7,382 nt of DNA from Pseudomonadales bacterium. Its GTDB lineage: Bacteria; Pseudomonadota; Gammaproteobacteria; Steroidobacterales; Steroidobacteraceae. The position numbers and the translations under genes are program-made. Below the pieces are notes generated by a model, which had not been told where the DNA came from, did not search any database, and saw nothing but the letters and a program-made list of their open reading frames with translations. Shown here piece after piece: positions 6,669-7,382 of the stretch. The stretch's first letter is position 1. Every line of letters starts with the position of its first letter. The stretch is from NCBI GenBank assembly GCA_020442965.1, contig JAGRJB010000179.1, positions 1-7,382 of the forward strand. The letters are read 5' to 3'.

Positions 6669-7382
6669 CTAGTGTGTGTCGGTGTTCTCGCGCCGAAGAC
6701 TGCGGATGCGCATCGTTACTTCCACTTTGCCATCACGTACCCGTTGGGCCATCACGGGCAGGTAGCCAAGTGACGGCGCATGCCAGGTGCGCGTGATTCG
6801 ATCGCTGCCGGGGCGCCGGCTATTGTAAACAACCGTGTCGAGCTCACCGATCGCGGTCTTGATCCGCTCCGTGCCGTCGCGATGCTGCTCATATTCCTTG
6901 ATCTCGTCGCCGTCGATCATCCAGATGCGTTCTGGCAGGTCGCCCGTGCGCAGTTGCAACATCGATGCGATTTGCAATGACATCGCGTCCTGCGTTCCAG
7001 CTCTTAGCTCGAGATCGACGGGATGCCCGCGCGCGCTGCCGGTCACGCGGTTGCTCGGCCAGTCGAAGTCGAGCTCCGTCTTGCGCTCCTTCTCATCGAT
7101 GCCGCGAAACTGCTGTGGCTGCACTTGGCCATCGATCAACTTGAAGGTGCTGGTCTGTTTCACGGGGTCCGACACCAGCAGGCGCGCCAGTCCGCGCGCG
7201 ACCGTCGTCGAATCGTAACGGTACTCATCTAGCGCGAGCCGGTAAAGCGTCAGCGTCGCGACGCCGGCGGTGATCCCTTTCCACTCGACCGAGTAGGACG
7301 CGGTGTATGGCACGAGCAATTGCTCGCGGGTAGTCTCGGCGTGGCCTACGCGGGGAGCACAGGTGCTCAGCGCTAACAAACC
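6669..7382 (-). CDS. DUF3108 family exported protein (5' end outside window)
   Basis: This is a probable periplasmic protein of unknown function. The visible part opens with the end of a signal peptide (hydrophobic LLALSTC, then a likely signal peptidase I site after VGHA, before ETTREQ). The start codon therefore lies beyond the right edge; the TTG at 7379 is probably an internal Leu codon. The mature part begins with VPYTASYSVEWKGITAGVAT, the usual DUF3108 opening, and continues with strand-rich sequence typical of the family (IDGQVQPQQFRGIDEKERK, ELDTVVYNSRRPGSDRITRTW, LGYLPVMAQRVRDG). About 225 mature residues fit the family. No catalytic motif is recognisable. The MFS gene follows after 16 nt on the same strand, suggesting one transcript. 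In many gammaproteobacteria DUF3108 genes lie near purM-purN; here that flank is not visible. Confidence 0.85.
   Translation of the reverse strand, partial: GLLALSTCAPRVGHAETTREQLLVPYTASYSVEWKGITAGVATLTLYRLALDEYRYDSTTVARGLARLLVSDPVKQTSTFKLIDGQVQPQQFRGIDEKERKTELDFDWPSNRVTGSARGHPVDLELRAGTQDAMSLQIASMLQLRTGDLPERIWMIDGDEIKEYEQHRDGTERIKTAIGELDTVVYNSRRPGSDRITRTWHAPSLGYLPVMAQRVRDGKVEVTMRIRSLRRENTDTH

Noticed and set aside
7341..7379. A lipoprotein signal (LSTC) in the DUF3108 protein
   Set aside because: The residue before Cys is Thr rather than Gly, Ala or Ser, and a normal signal peptidase I site (VGHA-ET) follows, so a soluble periplasmic protein is more likely.

Overview
The window looks like chromosomal DNA from a GC-rich (about 60 % by eye) gammaproteobacterium. 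The evidence is a dCTP deaminase of the 188-residue Pseudomonas type, an E. coli-like Mrp/ApbC directly upstream of it, a DUF3108 periplasmic protein and a type IV pilus PilT ATPase. I cannot fix the genus. There is no sign of a mobile element, tRNA, rRNA, CRISPR array or prophage, and coding density is very high.

Layout from left to right. (1) 1-961, minus strand: pilT-family twitching ATPase whose C-terminus runs off the left edge. (2) 962-1118: a 157-bp spacer. (3) 1119-3608, minus strand: an 829-residue soluble protein with an N-terminal HEAT-repeat solenoid, a Pro/Ala-rich linker and an intact C-terminal Hanks-type Ser/Thr kinase. It is transcribed toward pilT. (4) 3609-3703: a divergent intergenic region with a plausible extended -10 promoter for the kinase gene. 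(5) 3704-4843, plus strand: mrp (apbC), a P-loop Fe-S cluster carrier. (6) 4848-5414, plus strand: dcd, only 4 nt after mrp and probably co-transcribed. (7) 5384-6652, minus strand: a 12-helix TetA/TCR-like MFS exporter whose 3' end overlaps dcd tail to tail by 31 bp. (8) 6669-7382, minus strand: a DUF3108 exported protein, cut by the right edge, 16 nt upstream of the MFS gene.

Functional reading. Two housekeeping genes (Fe-S delivery and dUTP/dTTP supply) lie between a kinase-pilT pair on the left and a DUF3108-exporter pair on the right. The most interesting element is the HEAT-repeat kinase beside pilT: a scaffold-plus-kinase protein that could regulate pilus retraction or surface behaviour. 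That link is inferred only from gene order. The other genes are well-known families, and I see no clearly novel system beyond this pairing.
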